Assembly: GCA_035690865.1 (NCBI GenBank)
Contig: DASSKE010000003.1
Coordinates: 1-64,000 of the forward strand
Direction: 5' to 3'
Length of the DNA stretch: 64,000 bases
Source: CAMLQK01 sp035690865
GTDB lineage: Bacteria > Patescibacteriota > Saccharimonadia > Saccharimonadales > UBA4665
Position numbers and translations under genes: made by a program. The notes below the pieces were generated by a model. That model had not been told where the DNA came from and did not search any database. It was given only the letters and a program-made list of their open reading frames with translations. Of this stretch, positions 35,389 to 43,736 are shown piece after piece (the stretch's first letter is position 1; every line of letters begins with the position of its first letter).

Positions 35389-36494
35389 TGGCTCGTAAAG
35401 GCCTTCGCGTAGCTATCGTTCACGATTGGCTGGTGGGCGGCGGCGCTGAGCGGGTTGTACTTGAGCTGCATCGCCTGTACCCCGAAGCACCAATCTTTAC
35501 GTCGTATGCGACCGAAGAATGGCGGCAACGCCTCGATGGCAAAGTAGTTACCGGTTTTTTACAGCGCTGGCCCTTTGGACGTTTGCGTAAATTCGTTGGC
35601 TTACTGCGCATTTGGTGGTTTAGCCGGCTTGACCTGCATGAGTACGATATCGTTATCGTGAGTACTGGCAATGGCGAGGCAAAAGCCGTGCGCCCCCGTA
35701 AAGATGCCACATACATATGTTATTGCCATGCGCCCGTACATTATTTTTGGCGGCACTACCAGGTGTATCTGGCTAACCCTGGCTTTGGCGCGGCCAATCC
35801 GCTAGCGCGGCTTGGCTTGCGGCTGCTTGTGGGGCCACTGCGTCGTTGGGATAAAAAGGCAGCTCAGCGGCCAAACATCTTTTTGGCCAATTCCACTCAT
35901 ACCCAGGCAGAGATCAAAACCTTCTATGGTCGTGACGCCGAAGTAGTTTTTCCGCCAGTTGATATTGAACGCTTTCAGGTACAAGATCCCCCGACGCGAA
36001 AGGGCTTTATTGCTTTTGGGCGCCAGGTTCCCCATAAGCACACACATATTTTAGTGGAAGCATGCACAAAGCTGGCACTGCCGTTGTTGGTAATTGGTAA
36101 GGGGCCGGAGCACGAACGTCTCAAAAAAATGGCCGGGTCAACCGTGCAGTTTATTCCTTACGTAACCGACGAAGAAGCGGGCCGTTATATGGCCAGTGCT
36201 GAAGCATTTTTATTTGCTTCGTATGACGATTTTGGTGTAACACCAGTCGAAGCACTGGCTGCCGGAACACCCGTTATTGCCTACAAGATGGGCGGTGCTC
36301 TGGACTACGTTATCCCCGGCAAAACAGGGCTGTTCTTTAATGAACAAACCGCCGAAAGCCTAATGGGCGCTTTGCAGGAATTTAATGGCAATGTGTTTGA
36401 TAATGCCGAAATCGCGGCGTTTGCCAAGCAGTTCTCGCCAGAAGTATTCCAAACGCACATGCAAGAGGTGGTATCTGATGCAACGCGCAAGTAA
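35388..36494 (+). CDS. Glycosyltransferase family 4
   Basis: 368 residues of GT-B fold. VGGGAERVVLELHRLYPEA is the GT4 N-terminal loop; the C-terminal half has GKGPEHERLK and the nucleotide-sugar motif DDFGVTPVEALAAGTPVIA. The ATG overlaps the stop of the priming transferase (TAATG). Probably adds the next sugar to the primed lipid; mannose is plausible but not shown. Confidence 0.92.
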   Translation: MARKGLRVAIVHDWLVGGGAERVVLELHRLYPEAPIFTSYATEEWRQRLDGKVVTGFLQRWPFGRLRKFVGLLRIWWFSRLDLHEYDIVIVSTGNGEAKAVRPRKDATYICYCHAPVHYFWRHYQVYLANPGFGAANPLARLGLRLLVGPLRRWDKKAAQRPNIFLANSTHTQAEIKTFYGRDAEVVFPPVDIERFQVQDPPTRKGFIAFGRQVPHKHTHILVEACTKLALPLLVIGKGPEHERLKKMAGSTVQFIPYVTDEEAGRYMASAEAFLFASYDDFGVTPVEALAAGTPVIAYKMGGALDYVIPGKTGLFFNEQTAESLMGALQEFNGNVFDNAEIAAFAKQFSPEVFQTHMQEVVSDATRK

Positions 36495-37959
36495 GTGGCT
36501 ATGGCTTCATTTTAAGCAACACAGGCTCGGTAATCTGGAGCTTATTGCTTTTTGCATTGGTTACGCTCTTATGGCTTTTGAACTGGTTGCTTCGCGCATT
36601 CTGGCACCGGCCATTGGTAGCTCCACGTATGTTTGGACGAGTGTTATCGGTGTTATTATTGGTGCTTTGGCTTTGGGGTACGCCTTTGGTGGTTTTATTG
36701 CCGACAAGCGCGTAAAGCATACTGATATTGCTCTTTTGCTGCTCAGCGGCAGCATGGCAATGGCGCTCTGTCTGGTAAGTGCGCCGGGTTTTTTGTCAAT
36801 TCTTACCGAAATAAGCCAAGATGCACGGCTTCGTGGTTTACTAGCATCCCTCGGCCTTTTTGCTCCGGCAAGCTTTATCTTAGGTGCTGTCAGCCCCTAT
36901 TTGGTACGCCTTCACACGCAAGGTATCACCCAAACAGGCCGGTCAGTTGCCTCACTAAGCGCTTTAAACGCCCTGGGCGGCATTGCCGGCACTTTTAGTG
37001 TAGGATTCTTCTTTTTTGGTTACATTGGCTCGCAGCAAACGCTCGCTTTTATCTGTTTGCTCGTGCTCTTGGCTAGTTGGGCCGTTGTACCAAAAATGCA
37101 AACGCGTATGCGACTTGCGGTTAGCGCCGCGACAGTACTCCTTATAGCGACCGTCTTTTTACCCATTGGAACTTCGCAGGCCGTTTCTATTGACTCGGCA
37201 ACTTCGCATTATGAAGTAATTACTACCACCGACAGGCAAGGACATCCAGTGCGATATTTAGTCATTGGCAATCAAGGAGTGCAGTCGGGCGTTCGTTTGG
37301 ACGCACCGCGTGACCTCGCGCTTCCATACGCGCAGCAAATGGCCAGCTTTGTGCGGGCCGCGCCGCAGAAACAGCGCATTTTAGTATTGGGCGGCGGCGC
37401 CTTCAGCCTTCCCGGGTACTTAGCACAAACCTATCCCTCATCTTCGGTAGATGTCGTGGAGATTGACCCTACGCTCGTTGATATAGCTCATAAATATTTC
37501 TTCTTGCAGGACCGCCCCAACTTACACATCCACCGGGAAGATGCACGGACATTCCTCAATAGCAATCAGCAGCGTTATGACATCATTATCGTGGATGTTT
37601 TTAGCGAGCTTTCTGTACCTTTTACACTGACCACCACAGAATATGCCCATGCTTTAGCCAGTAAACTCCAGCCAAATGGCACTGTTCTGGTGAATGCTAT
37701 TATCTCGCCGTCGGACTCCTGCCGGGAGTTTACCGGACGCATCCTTGCCTCATACCAAAGCGCCCTCCCCTGGCAAAGAGTATTTGCTGAGCATTGGGGC
37801 ACTCCCATTAAGCAGAATACCGTGCTCGTATACGGTAGGCAGCCACTCTCATGGAAGATGCCAGCGCTCACCGAAATAACTGATCGAGTGCCGTCCGGTG
37901 CCGCGCCTTTTAGCGACAATCATGCACCGGTAGAACGCCTGCAATTTAACTGTCGTTAG
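36478..37959 (+). CDS. Membrane protein fused to spermidine-synthase-like domain
   Basis: 493 residues from ATG 36478 (17-base overlap with the GT4 gene). The N-terminal half has about seven membrane helices (FELVASRILAPAIGSSTYVW is typical of this fused family). The C-terminal half is a Rossmann methyltransferase-like aminopropyltransferase fold: LVLGGGAFSLPGYLA, VDVVEIDPTLVDIA, EDARTFL, IIIVDVF. Such fused proteins are common and rarely tested; a polyamine role in a glycan operon is not obvious. Confidence 0.88.
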   Translation: MQRASKWLWLHFKQHRLGNLELIAFCIGYALMAFELVASRILAPAIGSSTYVWTSVIGVIIGALALGYAFGGFIADKRVKHTDIALLLLSGSMAMALCLVSAPGFLSILTEISQDARLRGLLASLGLFAPASFILGAVSPYLVRLHTQGITQTGRSVASLSALNALGGIAGTFSVGFFFFGYIGSQQTLAFICLLVLLASWAVVPKMQTRMRLAVSAATVLLIATVFLPIGTSQAVSIDSATSHYEVITTTDRQGHPVRYLVIGNQGVQSGVRLDAPRDLALPYAQQMASFVRAAPQKQRILVLGGGAFSLPGYLAQTYPSSSVDVVEIDPTLVDIAHKYFFLQDRPNLHIHREDARTFLNSNQQRYDIIIVDVFSELSVPFTLTTTEYAHALASKLQPNGTVLVNAIISPSDSCREFTGRILASYQSALPWQRVFAEHWGTPIKQNTVLVYGRQPLSWKMPALTEITDRVPSGAAPFSDNHAPVERLQFNCR

Positions 37960-37991
37960 CGATTTACACCTTGGCAGCGTATGATAGGGGC

Positions 37992-39332
37992 ATGGATACA
38001 TCGACGATCTTTAAAGCCTACGACATTCGCGGCCTTGTTGGCAGCGAACTAACTCCCGCAATCGCCAAGCGCATTGGTAACGCTCTTGCGCAATGGCTTC
38101 CACTACAAGGACCAGTTACCGTCGGGCGGGACATGCGTCCCGACTCAGCAGAGCTTGCCGACGCACTGATAGAGGGGATACGTGAGCAAGGACGTGATGT
38201 ATGTGATATTGGCCAAGTTACCAGCGACATGATCTATTTTGCCGTTGGCCACTACCAGCTAGCCGGTGGCGCCATGATTACCGCCAGCCACAATCCTGGC
38301 GCATATAACGGCATTAAGCTTTGTCGCGAAGAGGCTAAGCCCATTGGCTCAGAGTCTGGGCTTCATGCCATTCAAGCACTGCTTGAAACACCTGTTACCG
38401 GCGAAACCCCTGGCGCTCTTACACAAAAAGACTGCGTCACTGATTGGATCTCTCATGTCCTTTCATTTATTGATACTTCTGCACTCAAGCCCTTACACAT
38501 TGCCGTTGACGCTGGCAACGGCATGGCGGGCAAGATCTTTCCTGCCCTCCAACAACACGTTCCTTTTACTGTCGAACAGTTATACTTTGAGCTAGATGGC
38601 ACCTTCCCTAACCACGTGGCAAACCCCATGCTGCCAGAGGCGCTTGTTGATATACAGCAGGTTATCTCCCAAAAAGGATGTGATGCAGGCCTGGCATTTG
38701 ACGGCGATGGCGACCGGGCAGTCTTACTTGACGAAAAAGGACAACCGCTTAGCGGCACGGTACTTAGCGCCCTTTTAGCCGAGCACTTTTTGCAAAACAA
38801 TCCTGGCCAAACCGTACTTCTGAACGCTATTTGTGGCCTGGCCGCCTACGAAATGGTAGAGGCCATGGGCGGTAACGCCGTTCGGACACGCGTAGGGCAT
38901 TCGTACATAAAAGCAGACATGCGGGAGCAGAATGCTATTTTTGCCGCTGAGCACAGTGGGCATTACTACTTTAAAGATAATTTCATGGCCGACAGTGGCC
39001 TGATTGCTGCGGTGATTGGTCTGGCAGTGTTGTGCGAATCTGGCCAATCACTTTCGGAACTGGCTCGTCCGCTCCGCGAAAAATACCAGGCACTAACCGA
39101 AACAAACTTTACCGTAAGCGACAAGCAAGCCGTTATCGAGAAATTGGCTGAGGCATTTGCCGGTGAACAACAAGACATGCTTGACGGGCTAACCGTACGC
39201 TTTGCCGACCGCAGCTGGTTTAATGTTCGCCCGAGCAACACCGAGCCCCTGTTACGGCTCAATGCCGAGGCACCGAGCAAACAGCGGCTCAACGAACTCA
39301 CCACGTTAGTTACTAACATTTTACAAGGATAG
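37992..39332 (+). CDS. manB: Phosphomannomutase/phosphoglucomutase
   Basis: 446 residues from ATG 37992. The phosphoserine loop TASHNPGAYNGIK, the metal loop FDGDGDR, the sugar-recognition loop AEHSGHYYF and the phosphate-binding RPSNTEPLLR are all intact, the complete set for alpha-D-phosphohexomutases. It interconverts hexose 6- and 1-phosphates, feeding GDP-mannose (and possibly UDP-glucose) synthesis. TATGAT ends six bases before the ATG, so it may also be transcribed separately as a leaderless message. Confidence 0.92.
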   Translation: MDTSTIFKAYDIRGLVGSELTPAIAKRIGNALAQWLPLQGPVTVGRDMRPDSAELADALIEGIREQGRDVCDIGQVTSDMIYFAVGHYQLAGGAMITASHNPGAYNGIKLCREEAKPIGSESGLHAIQALLETPVTGETPGALTQKDCVTDWISHVLSFIDTSALKPLHIAVDAGNGMAGKIFPALQQHVPFTVEQLYFELDGTFPNHVANPMLPEALVDIQQVISQKGCDAGLAFDGDGDRAVLLDEKGQPLSGTVLSALLAEHFLQNNPGQTVLLNAICGLAAYEMVEAMGGNAVRTRVGHSYIKADMREQNAIFAAEHSGHYYFKDNFMADSGLIAAVIGLAVLCESGQSLSELARPLREKYQALTETNFTVSDKQAVIEKLAEAFAGEQQDMLDGLTVRFADRSWFNVRPSNTEPLLRLNAEAPSKQRLNELTTLVTNILQG

Positions 39333-39334
39333 GT

Positions 39335-40348
39335 ATGGATATTTTAGTTACTGGCGGCGCCGGGTACATTGGCTCGCACACCCTTATTGAGCTTATTGCG
39401 CATGGCCACAAGCCCGTGGTAGTTGACTCGCTTGCGAATAGTAGCGAGGAGTCGTTGCGACGCGTCGAGAAAATAACCGGCCAGCTTATTCCCTTCTATA
39501 AACTCGATTGCTGCGATAAAAAGGCCCTAAAGCAAGTATTTGATGCTCATGATTTTGACGCAGTTATCCATTTTGCCGGATTCAAAGCGGTTGGTGAATC
39601 GGTGGCTAAACCTCTTTCATATTACCGCAATAATATCGACTCTACGCTAGCTCTTTGTGAGGTCATGCAGGCAAAGAATGTAACCAATCTTATTTTTAGC
39701 TCGTCAGCTACGGTATATGGTACGCCGCAAGAATTGCCCCTTCGCGAAACCAGTCCCGTTGGTCAGAATATTCCTAATCCGTACGGCAAAACCAAGTACA
39801 TGCTGGAGGAAATTCTGCGGGACCTGGCTGCTTCTGATGTGCGCTGGCGCATCACGCTATTGCGTTACTTTAATCCGGTAGGCGCGCACGAAAGCGGTCT
39901 CATTGGCGAAGATCCCAGTGATATCCCCAATAATCTGCTACCGTTTATCTCGCAGGTAGCCGTTGGCAAACTTGAATATCTGCGTGTATTTGGTAATGAC
40001 TACGACACACCAGATGGCACAGCAATACGCGACTATATTCATGTGGTTGATCTTGCTAAGGGCCACGTTGCCGCTCTGGAGCATTTGCAGAATGGTGCCG
40101 TTGCCTACAATTTAGCCACCGGCACAGGTACGTCTGTTATGGAGATGCTGCACGCCTTTGAAAAAGCCTGCGGCAAAAAGCTGCCCTACCAAATTGCTCC
40201 GCGGCGGCCGGGCGATGTAGAAAGCTGCTATGCTGACGCCAGCCTGGCTGCCACCAAGCTCGGCTGGAAGGCCAAAAAAACTATTGGCGATGCTTGCGCC
40301 GATGCCTGGCGTTGGCAATCCGGCAATCCAAACGGCTACCAAGCATAG
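39335..40348 (+). CDS. galE: UDP-glucose 4-epimerase
   Basis: 337 residues. NAD-binding GGAGYIGSH at the start, catalytic SSSATVYG and YGKTK (YxxxK), then RYFNPVGAHESG and DYIHVVDLAKGH. It interconverts UDP-glucose and UDP-galactose (or the N-acetyl forms). Two bases after manB and followed by a strong terminator, so it closes the operon. Confidence 0.95.
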   Translation: MDILVTGGAGYIGSHTLIELIAHGHKPVVVDSLANSSEESLRRVEKITGQLIPFYKLDCCDKKALKQVFDAHDFDAVIHFAGFKAVGESVAKPLSYYRNNIDSTLALCEVMQAKNVTNLIFSSSATVYGTPQELPLRETSPVGQNIPNPYGKTKYMLEEILRDLAASDVRWRITLLRYFNPVGAHESGLIGEDPSDIPNNLLPFISQVAVGKLEYLRVFGNDYDTPDGTAIRDYIHVVDLAKGHVAALEHLQNGAVAYNLATGTGTSVMEMLHAFEKACGKKLPYQIAPRRPGDVESCYADASLAATKLGWKAKKTIGDACADAWRWQSGNPNGYQA

Positions 40349-40349
40349 C

Positions 40350-40379
40350 AAAAAGCCCCTTGTTTGAAGGGGCTTTTTT
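40350..40379. terminator. Bidirectional intrinsic terminator
   Basis: AAAAAGCCCCTT / AAGGGGCTTTTT with loop GTTTG. It lies between the converging ends of galE and the second hexomutase gene. Confidence 0.93.
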
Positions 40380-40388
40380 AATCTCACC

Positions 40389-41936
40389 CTACGACAGGTG
40401 TTGCTCTATCTGACGGAAAATACCGTCCGGCTCGGCAATTGCCATTGCAACGATTTCATCGGCGCGTTCTTGTGTGTCGGCCACGCTGTAAATACGCAGC
40501 TGCGGCGCGTTGCTGGACGGGCGGATATGCGCTATGTCACCACTATCAAAGTACATGCGGATACCGTCAAGGCTGTTGATCTTGGTAATCGCCCCAAAAC
40601 CTTTCTCGGCCGTAAAGAAGCGGCTAAGCTCTTGACGATTCTTAGGAGTATCATCTGCGAATTGTTGCTTAATAGCAGCCGAAACTGCTACCGGAAAATC
40701 GTTAATGAGACCAGCCTGGGTAGCGCGTTGCGGGAGCGAAGCAAATACTTCTGCGACAGACATATCGCCTTGTTTGGCAGCTGCCAAAGCGGCAATAATC
40801 GGCAACAATGCATCGCGGGTCGGGAGCTTTTCGAGCGTACCACTGCCAATGGCAAAGTCGCTACCAAGCAGTACGCCGCCGTTCACCTCCCAGCCGACTA
40901 CACGGGTCTTTCCGCCCTCCAGCTCGTTTTGCATAGCCAGAATAACAAAGGGCGAACCGATCTTAGTGTGCTCGTGGGGAATGTTTTTGCTGCGCAAGAA
41001 GGTGTCAGTAGCATCGCTTGCACTCACCGGATAGGCTGCAAAATCGGCATTAAGCCAAGCCGCCGTAACAGCACCAAGCACGTCACCGCGATGGAAAGTG
41101 CCCGTAGCGTCGATAACGAATGGCCGGTCGCTGTCTCCGTCAGTAGATACAATGGCAAAGCAGTCGGGGTGTTCGGCTGCAATCTTACGGAAGTGCGCCT
41201 GATCTGCAACGGTGACGTTCTCGGTATCAATTGGCACAAAGATATCACTGCGATCTACGCAGGTTACCGTAGCGCCCAAACCCTCTAGAATCTCGGGAAG
41301 CAAATCGCGGCCAACAGCAGAATGCTGGTAAAACACCAGATGCAAACCGTTGAGCAGACCACCAAAGATGCTTGTATATCGCTGGGTGTACCACTCTTTT
41401 GCTTCGGCAACTTCTTGCACAACTGTAGGTGGACTTTTAAGCATGCCCTGTGTATCAAATGCCGATTCAGCTTCGTCTTGGACATATAACTGTTCGCGGA
41501 CAGCAGTAACAGCCTCGTTGATGTTAGGCTCGTCATCTTTAAGGACTTCACCGGCTTGCTTATAGAACTTAATGCCATTTCGGTCGGCTGGGATGTGGCT
41601 ACCAGTTACCATAATGCAGGCGGCATGCTTTTGCTGAGCGTAAAACGCCAAAGCAGGCGTAGGCAATAGCCCGGCGTACACGGCGGTAAATCCGGCATCA
41701 GAGATTGCCTGCTGAACCGCCCTCAAGATGCGTGGTGTACTCTCGCGTAAGTCACCACCCATGTACACCGTAGATCCAGCGGCAAGCCCTTCTACCTCAA
41801 TTAAAAAGTTTAAAAAGCCACGAGCGTTAATGTAACACTCTAGGTCTGTCATATCTTTAGCCAGGCCCCGCAAACCAGAGGTGCCAAAAGCCAGCTTCAC
41901 CGGCTCATATTGTAAAGCCTGCTGCAATTGTGCCAT
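40389..41936 (-). CDS. Phosphohexomutase with variant active-site loop
   Basis: 515 residues. GTSGLRGL, the phosphoserine loop VTGSHIPADRNGIKFYK, the metal loop STDGDSDRPFV and the terminal phosphate loop RPSSNAPQLRIY identify an alpha-D-phosphohexomutase. The loop is TGSHIP rather than TASHNP of the other copy, so it may act on a different hexose phosphate. AGGAG precedes the ATG. It lies 12 bases after manC in the same direction, which favours phosphomannomutase. Confidence 0.87.
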   Translation of the reverse strand: MAQLQQALQYEPVKLAFGTSGLRGLAKDMTDLECYINARGFLNFLIEVEGLAAGSTVYMGGDLRESTPRILRAVQQAISDAGFTAVYAGLLPTPALAFYAQQKHAACIMVTGSHIPADRNGIKFYKQAGEVLKDDEPNINEAVTAVREQLYVQDEAESAFDTQGMLKSPPTVVQEVAEAKEWYTQRYTSIFGGLLNGLHLVFYQHSAVGRDLLPEILEGLGATVTCVDRSDIFVPIDTENVTVADQAHFRKIAAEHPDCFAIVSTDGDSDRPFVIDATGTFHRGDVLGAVTAAWLNADFAAYPVSASDATDTFLRSKNIPHEHTKIGSPFVILAMQNELEGGKTRVVGWEVNGGVLLGSDFAIGSGTLEKLPTRDALLPIIAALAAAKQGDMSVAEVFASLPQRATQAGLINDFPVAVSAAIKQQFADDTPKNRQELSRFFTAEKGFGAITKINSLDGIRMYFDSGDIAHIRPSSNAPQLRIYSVADTQERADEIVAMAIAEPDGIFRQIEQHLS

Positions 41937-41948
41937 CTTTTTCTCCTA

Positions 41949-42986
41949 CTACTTATTGAAGCGTTTACTGACATCGCCCACTTTTTGCGAAAGATCTTTG
42001 CGCGCCACGATAATACCCTGTGGAGTATTAACAACCACAACGTTGTCGAGGCCAATCACCGCTACCGGCTTGTCTTCGTGGTTTTGAATAAAGGCGTTTT
42101 CAACTTCTTCAACCTCAACTGTGCCCGACAGATGGTTGCCCGCTTCGTCAGTATCAACAGCTTTTGCCAGATCAGCAAATGAGCCTAGGTCCATCCAGTC
42201 AAAGCTTGCAGGCACCACAAGGAGATCCTGCACTTTTTCGATCAGAGCGTAGTCAATCGAGATACTTTCGAACTGCAAGTAAATGCCTTCGTATGTTTCG
42301 GGTGTTGCTTGGAGCAGTTTTGTGTAGTTCTCGTGCAATTGCGGCGCAAACTCGGTCATTGCTTTATCAAACGTATTAATAGAGCCTACAAAATAGCCGC
42401 AGTTCCACAGGTAGTTACCAGTGCGTACATATTGTTGGGCAGTTTCGTAGTCAGGCTTCTCTTTAAAGGAGTGTACGTTGTAGACAAAACGGTCCTCGTC
42501 GAGCAGCGCATCTTTTTGGATGTAACCCATACCAGTTGACGGATAGGTAGGCTCTGCGCCGACAAGTACGATGCGGCTCTCTTGTACAGAGGCTTCTGAG
42601 GCAACACGAAAGCTATGAACAAAGCCGTCTACATCCCGAATATAGTGGTCAGAAGAAAGCACGGCAATTGGCTCATCTTTGTCGTGACGACCAGCAATGT
42701 AAGCGAGTGCTGCAATTATGCAGCTCGATGTGCCCCTACGAGCCGGCTCAACCACAAAGTTCTCTTCGGGAAAGTCTGGAAGCTGCTCCCTGATATGAGG
42801 CATGAGGCTCACTTCGGGAACAATGTAGATAGATGCTTCATCGGTGAGTTGGCGAGCGCGATCGTATGTTGCTTGAAGCAAAGAACGTTCACTGCCATTG
42901 ACCTTAAGTAACTGTTTTGGAAACGAAGGAGTCGAGAGCGGCCACAAACGAGAACCCGATCCTCCGGCGATAATTACGACAATCAT
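41949..42986 (-). CDS. manC: Mannose-1-phosphate guanylyltransferase
   Basis: 345 residues from ATG 42986. AGGSGSRLWPLS is the nucleotidyl motif, with FPKQLLK, EPARRGTSSC, FKEKPDYETA and WNCGYFVGS characteristic of GDP-mannose pyrophosphorylases. The C-terminal isomerase domain of the bifunctional ManC/AlgA type is missing. It makes GDP-mannose for the mannosyltransferases. TATGAT ends six bases before the ATG. Confidence 0.92.
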   Translation of the reverse strand: MIVVIIAGGSGSRLWPLSTPSFPKQLLKVNGSERSLLQATYDRARQLTDEASIYIVPEVSLMPHIREQLPDFPEENFVVEPARRGTSSCIIAALAYIAGRHDKDEPIAVLSSDHYIRDVDGFVHSFRVASEASVQESRIVLVGAEPTYPSTGMGYIQKDALLDEDRFVYNVHSFKEKPDYETAQQYVRTGNYLWNCGYFVGSINTFDKAMTEFAPQLHENYTKLLQATPETYEGIYLQFESISIDYALIEKVQDLLVVPASFDWMDLGSFADLAKAVDTDEAGNHLSGTVEVEEVENAFIQNHEDKPVAVIGLDNVVVVNTPQGIIVARKDLSQKVGDVSKRFNK

Positions 42987-43134
42987 GCCCCCATCATAAC
43001 AGAGCACGTGGCCTCTTGGCCACCTTCTGTTGCGTAATACACACCGCTGGCGTAAGGATAATTTTACAATGTTACTCTGTTGCAGGCCAGAACGCTTATG
43101 CTACAATAAAATGAGTAAACGTGCACATTTTGCC

Positions 43135-43728
43135 ATGAAAAATAAACACTACTCCACATCAACAAAACCCAAAAAGAAGTCTCGCAAAAAGCTTCTTATT
43201 ATCCTTGTGGCCGTCATCTTGGCCGCTGGCGCAGGCATGGCCTGGTACCGTTACCAAGGCCCGGGTAGCGAGAATCATATTAAAAGCAAGAACACTGGTG
43301 ATATCCGCCCGCAAAACAGCGTTGACTACTCACCTGCCGACCCAAGTGACAATACGGCAACCGAAAACGAAAAGAGCAATCCCAACGATAAAGGCACGCT
43401 CAATACTCCTAATCAGCCAGCAGACTTTAGTGTGGTCGTAACAGGTGCTAACCCAAACCCGAATGACAGAGTAGTTCGGGTGAGCAGCCTCGTAAACGGT
43501 TCCACCGAAGGTACCTGTAAGGTAGTTCTCACTAAAGAAGGCCAAGCTGATGTAACCGAGACCGGTCCCGTGGCCCTCCAAAATAACAGCTATATCTGCC
43601 CGGTGTTTACTATTAGTTACGATCGCTTCCCTGTTAGTGGCGATTGGAATGTTCGGGTAGAAGTTACCAAGGGCCCACAAACCGCGACCGGCACTTGGCA
43701 AGGAGGAGCGATTACCGTTCAAAAATAA
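43135..43728 (+). CDS. Secreted or membrane-anchored Ig-like protein
   Basis: About 197 residues from ATG 43135. A very basic N-terminus (KPKKKSRKKLL) is followed by a membrane segment (about 18-38), an Asn/Asp-rich linker and a C-terminal beta-sandwich domain (about 100-197) with a single disulfide-able cysteine pair (TCKVV and YICPV). ATG 43111 is also possible; I prefer 43135 because a TACAAT at 43102-43107 (TTGCAG-16) would start transcription near 43114. It is eight bases upstream of the repeat protein, likely co-expressed. Confidence 0.7.
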   Translation: MKNKHYSTSTKPKKKSRKKLLIILVAVILAAGAGMAWYRYQGPGSENHIKSKNTGDIRPQNSVDYSPADPSDNTATENEKSNPNDKGTLNTPNQPADFSVVVTGANPNPNDRVVRVSSLVNGSTEGTCKVVLTKEGQADVTETGPVALQNNSYICPVFTISYDRFPVSGDWNVRVEVTKGPQTATGTWQGGAITVQK

Positions 43729-43736
43729 AGGTCGTC

